A stretch of DNA of 64,000 nucleotides. Source: Mucilaginibacter daejeonensis. Its GTDB lineage: Bacteria; Bacteroidota; Bacteroidia; Sphingobacteriales; Sphingobacteriaceae. Below are positions 60,872-64,000 of the stretch, piece by piece. The stretch is taken from contig NZ_CP086068.1 of the NCBI RefSeq assembly GCF_020783335.1, positions 3,658,001 through 3,722,000 on the forward strand, read 5' to 3'. The notes beneath the pieces were generated by a model. That model saw nothing but the letters and a program-made list of their open reading frames with translations, did not search any database and was not told the origin of the DNA. The position numbers and the translations under genes were made by a program. Numbering within the stretch: position 1 is the stretch's first letter; each line of letters opens with the position of its first letter.

Positions 60872-61921
60872 ATGATAAATTTACGCGCACTCATCATCGT
60901 TGCATCGGTACTTATACTCACCGCTTGCAGCACCAACAAACTGGCCATCACCAACCAAAACAACGCCTTTGCCAAAGGGGCCGACATTAGCTGGCTGCCG
61001 CAAATGGAGGCTACCGGCTTTAAGTTCTATGATAACGATGGTAAACCGCAAGACTGCTTTAAGATACTTAAAGATAAAGGCATCAACACCATCAGGCTGC
61101 GCACTTGGGTGAACCCTAATGATGATAAGGCCAGCGGACATTGCAGTAAGGACGAGACCGTGGCCATGGCGGTGCGAGCAAAAAAGTGGGGCATGCGCAT
61201 CATGATCGACCTCCATTACAGCGATAGCTGGGCCGATCCGGGCAAACAAAAAAAACCTAAGGCCTGGGAAGGACACGATATGCCTACACTGGTGAAGGAC
61301 GTTCACAACTACACCCTTGATGTGATGACCGCCCTGCAAAAAGCCGGCGTGAATCCGGAGTGGGTACAGGTGGGCAACGAGACACCCAGCGGCATGATCT
61401 ACCCCGAAGGCAGTACCGATAACTGGCCTCAACTGGCTCAGCTGATCAATGCCGGTCATGATGCCATCAAAAAGGTGAGCCCTAACAGCAAGGTGATCCT
61501 GCATATTGACCAGGGCAACAACAATGCACGCTTCCGCCATTGGTTCGATAACGCGGTGGCCAATAAGGCCCGGTTCGATGTGATCGGCCTTTCATACTAT
61601 CCTTACTGGCTAAGCGATAACCACCCCAACTATACCGCATCCATCAACGATCTGGGCGCCAACATGAACGACATGGTGGCCCGTTACCACAAAGAAGTGA
61701 TGGTGGTTGAGGTTGGCGGCGAATCGTCCAAACCGCAGAACACCTACGATATGCTTTTAGCCGTGATCAAAAAGACACGTGAAGTGCCGGGCGGCAAAGG
61801 CCTGGGTGTATTGTACTGGGAACCACAGGGTGCCAACAGCTGGAGCCACTACCCGCTCAGCGCCTGGGGCGATGACGGCCGGCCTACCAAAGCCATGGAC
61901 GCCTTTAAGGATGCCCACTGA
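60872..61921 (+). CDS. Glycoside hydrolase family 53 arabinogalactan endo-beta-1,4-galactanase
   Basis: 349 residues from ATG 60872. A short signal ends in the lipobox LTAC, so it should be a lipid-anchored periplasmic or surface enzyme. GH53 landmarks are KGADISWLPQMEATGFKFYD, INTIRLRTWVNP, MRIMIDLHYSDSWADPGKQ, acid/base Glu in VGNETPSG and nucleophile Glu in VVEVGGES. It cleaves beta-1,4-galactan side chains of pectic polysaccharides. An ATG 87 bp upstream (60785) would give a less lipoprotein-like N-terminus. Upstream is the repetitive region; 6 bp after the stop is a convergent DUF4256 gene. Confidence 0.9.
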   Translation: MINLRALIIVASVLILTACSTNKLAITNQNNAFAKGADISWLPQMEATGFKFYDNDGKPQDCFKILKDKGINTIRLRTWVNPNDDKASGHCSKDETVAMAVRAKKWGMRIMIDLHYSDSWADPGKQKKPKAWEGHDMPTLVKDVHNYTLDVMTALQKAGVNPEWVQVGNETPSGMIYPEGSTDNWPQLAQLINAGHDAIKKVSPNSKVILHIDQGNNNARFRHWFDNAVANKARFDVIGLSYYPYWLSDNHPNYTASINDLGANMNDMVARYHKEVMVVEVGGESSKPQNTYDMLLAVIKKTREVPGGKGLGVLYWEPQGANSWSHYPLSAWGDDGRPTKAMDAFKDAH

Positions 61922-61927
61922 TCGGCA

Positions 61928-62494
61928 TTAAACCTTTAAGCAGCCACGAAAGCCGCGGGCCCCGTAGTACGACTCGGCACCGTTATGGTATACAAATACA
62001 GTGTCATACCGGCGGTCGCAAAATAGGGCACCTCCCAATTTCCTGATAGCTGCCGGGGTGCTTACCCAGCTCGATGTCTTAAGGTCGAACTTGTCGAGCG
62101 TTTGTAAGTGCCGATACTGCTCCTCGGTCATTATCTCGATACCCATATCGGCGGCCATACCCACGGCGCTATTGGCGGGCTTATTCTCTTTACGGGCGTT
62201 CAATGCTTCGTGATCATAACAGATACTGCGCCGGCCTTTAGGGCTTTCGGCAGCACAATCACAGATCAGGTATTCGCCGGTAGTGGCATCATGGCCGATC
62301 ACATCAGGTTCGCCACCGGTGGCCTCCATTTCGGCTACCGACCATAGCTTACCTGCATTAGCTTCCAAACGGCTTTGCACATCGGCCCAGTCCATACCCT
62401 CGTGCCGGTGTATGTGCTTGTTAAATCTGGTCTGTAGGGTTTGTAATAGTTCAAGGCGATGCTCGGCCGGTATCTCTTTATTGGTCTTGCTCAT
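61928..62494 (-). CDS. DUF4256 family protein
   Basis: 188 residues from ATG 62494. It matches DUF4256 throughout: RLELLQTLQTRFNKHIHRHEG, GGEPDVIGHDATTGEYLICDC, AESPKGRRSICYDHEALNAR, and the near-invariant end RYDTVFVYHNGAESYYGARGFRG. No signal peptide, so cytoplasmic. The function is unknown; several conserved Cys and His could bind metal. An in-frame ATG at 62527 adds 11 residues that family members usually lack. It has no evident link to the sugar locus beyond position, converging on the GH53 gene at 6 bp. Confidence 0.85.
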   Translation of the reverse strand: MSKTNKEIPAEHRLELLQTLQTRFNKHIHRHEGMDWADVQSRLEANAGKLWSVAEMEATGGEPDVIGHDATTGEYLICDCAAESPKGRRSICYDHEALNARKENKPANSAVGMAADMGIEIMTEEQYRHLQTLDKFDLKTSSWVSTPAAIRKLGGALFCDRRYDTVFVYHNGAESYYGARGFRGCLKV

Positions 62495-62573
62495 GATCTC
62501 AGTTGTCAGGTGCCCGAATTTAGGCATTGTAGCTCACATACCCTAACGTTAACCGTGCGGCAACCTTCATAAA

Positions 62574-62606
62574 AACAAAAGCGGGCCGTAATGGTCCGCT
62601 TTTGTT
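62574..62606 (-). terminator. Intrinsic terminator of the GH28 gene
   Basis: A 14-bp stem (62574-62587 with 62593-62606) with one G-U pair and a 5-nt loop. On the minus strand it is followed by TTTTTATG. Confidence 0.82.
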
Positions 62607-62625
62607 AAAGGTAGATGCGTAAAAC

Positions 62626-63876
62626 TTACAGTTTTAATGGAGCACCGTTCACGGTCACATTCTCTGCCTTAATGCCTTTGTAAATATTCTTCAATTCAGG
62701 GTCTTTTGCGGTGGCAGTGATATTTTTAAAAGTGATATTAGATACCTTATCCAGCGGGTTGCCTTCCAGCTCGCCAAATTTGAGGCAGTCCACCTTAATG
62801 TTCGATAGGGTGATGTCATGCACCGTTCCAAAAGGTTTTTCGGCACTGCCACCCAGGTCAAAGAACTGCTTCCACGGAGCTATCTCAATGATCTTGCCGC
62901 ACTTGCCGGTAATGTTCTCCACCCTGATGTTCTCAAAATGCTGGTACGTATCGGGGCGCATCTTGAGTTTCAATAGCGGCATATCGTTATTCACTTTGCA
63001 ATTACGCATCACAATGTTGCGGGCGTGTATACTTTCGCTGCCAAGGGTAAGCGTGGCATGAGCGGGGCCAATGGTGCAGTTCTCTACCAGCACATCCTCT
63101 ACGATACCGTTCTCGGGCAGTTGATGCGCATTAGGGCCTTTGCCACCCTTGATGCAAATAGCATCATCATTTACCGATACATAGCAGTTGCGCACGGTCA
63201 CTTTTTTGCATACATCTATATCAACACCGTCGCTGCTTGGGGCCGGTACCGGTTCAAATGGCGAGGTGATACGGCAATTTTCGATCAGCACGTTCTGGCA
63301 TTGGTACAGGTGGGTGGTCCAAAAGCCTGAGTTAACCAATTTGGCGTTCTTGATGGTCACGTTGTTGCATCCCCAAATGAACAACAAGCGAGGGCGATGC
63401 ACTTCGAGGTTGGTCGATTCCTTCCCCGCTTTACGCATTGAGTCGCGGTGATCCCAAAACTGTTTCCAAAAACGCGCACCGTTGCCATTGATCATACCCG
63501 GACCGGTTATGGTGAAACCATTCACCTGGTAGGCGTTCACCAAAGCTGCATAATAGTCCAGCTTTCGGCCTTCCATACGTGAGGGGAGCAGCGGATAGTC
63601 ATTGATATTGTCTGACCCCTTCAATACCGCACCTTCCATGAGGCGCAGGTGAGTTTTGGGTTTAAAAAAGAGCGCACCACTCAGGTAAGTACCTTTTGGG
63701 ATCACTACAGTGCCACCACCGTTGGCAGCGGCTTTATCGATCACCTTTTGTATGGCTTTGGTATTTAAAATGGTGCTATCATTGACCTTCACTCCATAGC
63801 GGGTGATCACCAGGTCCTGCGCGTGCGCAGCAAATGTAAAGGCAGTTAAGCAAGCAAATAGAAAGATCTTCTTCAT
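62626..63876 (-). CDS. Glycoside hydrolase family 28 polygalacturonase-like enzyme
   Basis: 416 residues; signal peptide ends AHAQ, so it is exported. It is a right-handed beta-helix with the pectate-fold start GGGTVVIPKGTYLSGALFFK. The catalytic blocks are present in altered form: SSDGVDIDVC for NTD, VNDDAICIKGG with the DD pair, GPAHATLTLGSES where GHG is usual, and LLKLKMRPD for RIK. The DD pair supports hydrolase activity on galacturonic acid-containing polymers; the altered sites suggest a rhamnogalacturonan- or exo-acting subtype. It likely belongs with the GH53 and GH2 enzymes. Confidence 0.85.
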   Translation of the reverse strand: MKKIFLFACLTAFTFAAHAQDLVITRYGVKVNDSTILNTKAIQKVIDKAAANGGGTVVIPKGTYLSGALFFKPKTHLRLMEGAVLKGSDNINDYPLLPSRMEGRKLDYYAALVNAYQVNGFTITGPGMINGNGARFWKQFWDHRDSMRKAGKESTNLEVHRPRLLFIWGCNNVTIKNAKLVNSGFWTTHLYQCQNVLIENCRITSPFEPVPAPSSDGVDIDVCKKVTVRNCYVSVNDDAICIKGGKGPNAHQLPENGIVEDVLVENCTIGPAHATLTLGSESIHARNIVMRNCKVNNDMPLLKLKMRPDTYQHFENIRVENITGKCGKIIEIAPWKQFFDLGGSAEKPFGTVHDITLSNIKVDCLKFGELEGNPLDKVSNITFKNITATAKDPELKNIYKGIKAENVTVNGAPLKL

Positions 63877-64000
63877 TTATCAGTTCAAGGTGAGCATGTC
63901 ATGCCCAATCATTCAAGGCTGCCTGACAACTCGTTTTATAAGTCTATAACGGTCAATAACGATGTGCTGGTACCAAATATATACAGGTCGGGTAAAATGC
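63877..64000. other. Upstream region of the GH28 gene, window end
   Basis: A minus-strand -7 box (TATATTTG, 63981-63974) would start a transcript near 63970 with a leader of about 93 nt. Its -33 element would fall outside the window. No gene begins here. Confidence 0.35.

Overview
The window is chromosomal DNA from a member of the Bacteroidota, most likely Sphingobacteriaceae and close to Mucilaginibacter or Pedobacter. Four things point there: a PorP/SprF-like protein beside a protein with a type B (CHU_C-like) type IX secretion sorting domain; a TonB receptor followed by a DUF4249 lipoprotein; plant cell wall glycosidases; and many Bacteroidota -7 boxes (TAnnTTTG) with almost no purine-rich ribosome sites. 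The genus is inference.

Layout. 1-8.1 kb: the end of a PBP4-type peptidase, MgtC-like, small membrane, cyclic-nucleotide phosphodiesterase-like, AI-2E-type, amino acid permease, MFS and MarC genes. 8.1-12.1 kb (minus strand): an overlapping guaA / periplasmic-binding lipoprotein / rsmB-like operon. 12.2-16.8 kb: a TPR protein, an unusual outer-membrane protein joining a CotH-like kinase-type region to an Omp85-type barrel, a PAP2 phosphatase and a DinB-fold protein. 17-21.6 kb: a YycJ-type nuclease, a soluble five-PAS histidine kinase and two single-domain response regulators. 21.6-27.2 kb: a VWA membrane protein, fabG, two small proteins and a GH13 enzyme. 27.3-31.9 kb: the PorP/SprF-like protein and a giant PKD adhesin. 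32.1-38.7 kb: a MarR regulator and an RND efflux operon sharing a repeated operator. 39-42.5 kb: a transglutaminase-like protein and an FUSC membrane protein. 42.7-49.8 kb: a four-gene envelope operon (unknown protein, TonB receptor with STN domain, DUF4249 lipoprotein, MG2/plug-like protein). 49.9-50.5 kb: a Dabb protein and a 59-residue Hc1-like histone gene. 50.5-63.9 kb: a plant-polysaccharide locus with GH2, GH53 and GH28 enzymes, an AraC regulator and 6-deoxyhexose/uronate-type catabolic genes (RhaM, UxaA family, SDR, FAD/Fe-S oxidase).

How the genes may work together. The 50.5-63.9 kb block fits degradation of galactan side chains and backbone of rhamnogalacturonan or arabinogalactan, feeding a non-phosphorylated deoxy-sugar pathway. 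It has no SusCD pair or sugar permease in view. The efflux pump is probably repressed by the MarR protein, whose own promoter lies inside the operator.

Noncoding content. Two copies of a dispersed element (80 of 86 bases identical, opposite orientation, plus 12-bp-spaced TGTAACA repeats) lie at about 38.8 kb and 60.0 kb. A second, hairpin-rich repetitive region fills 60.13-60.76 kb. No rRNA, tRNA, CRISPR array, transposase or phage gene was seen. All family calls come from reading motifs by eye; no database search was run.
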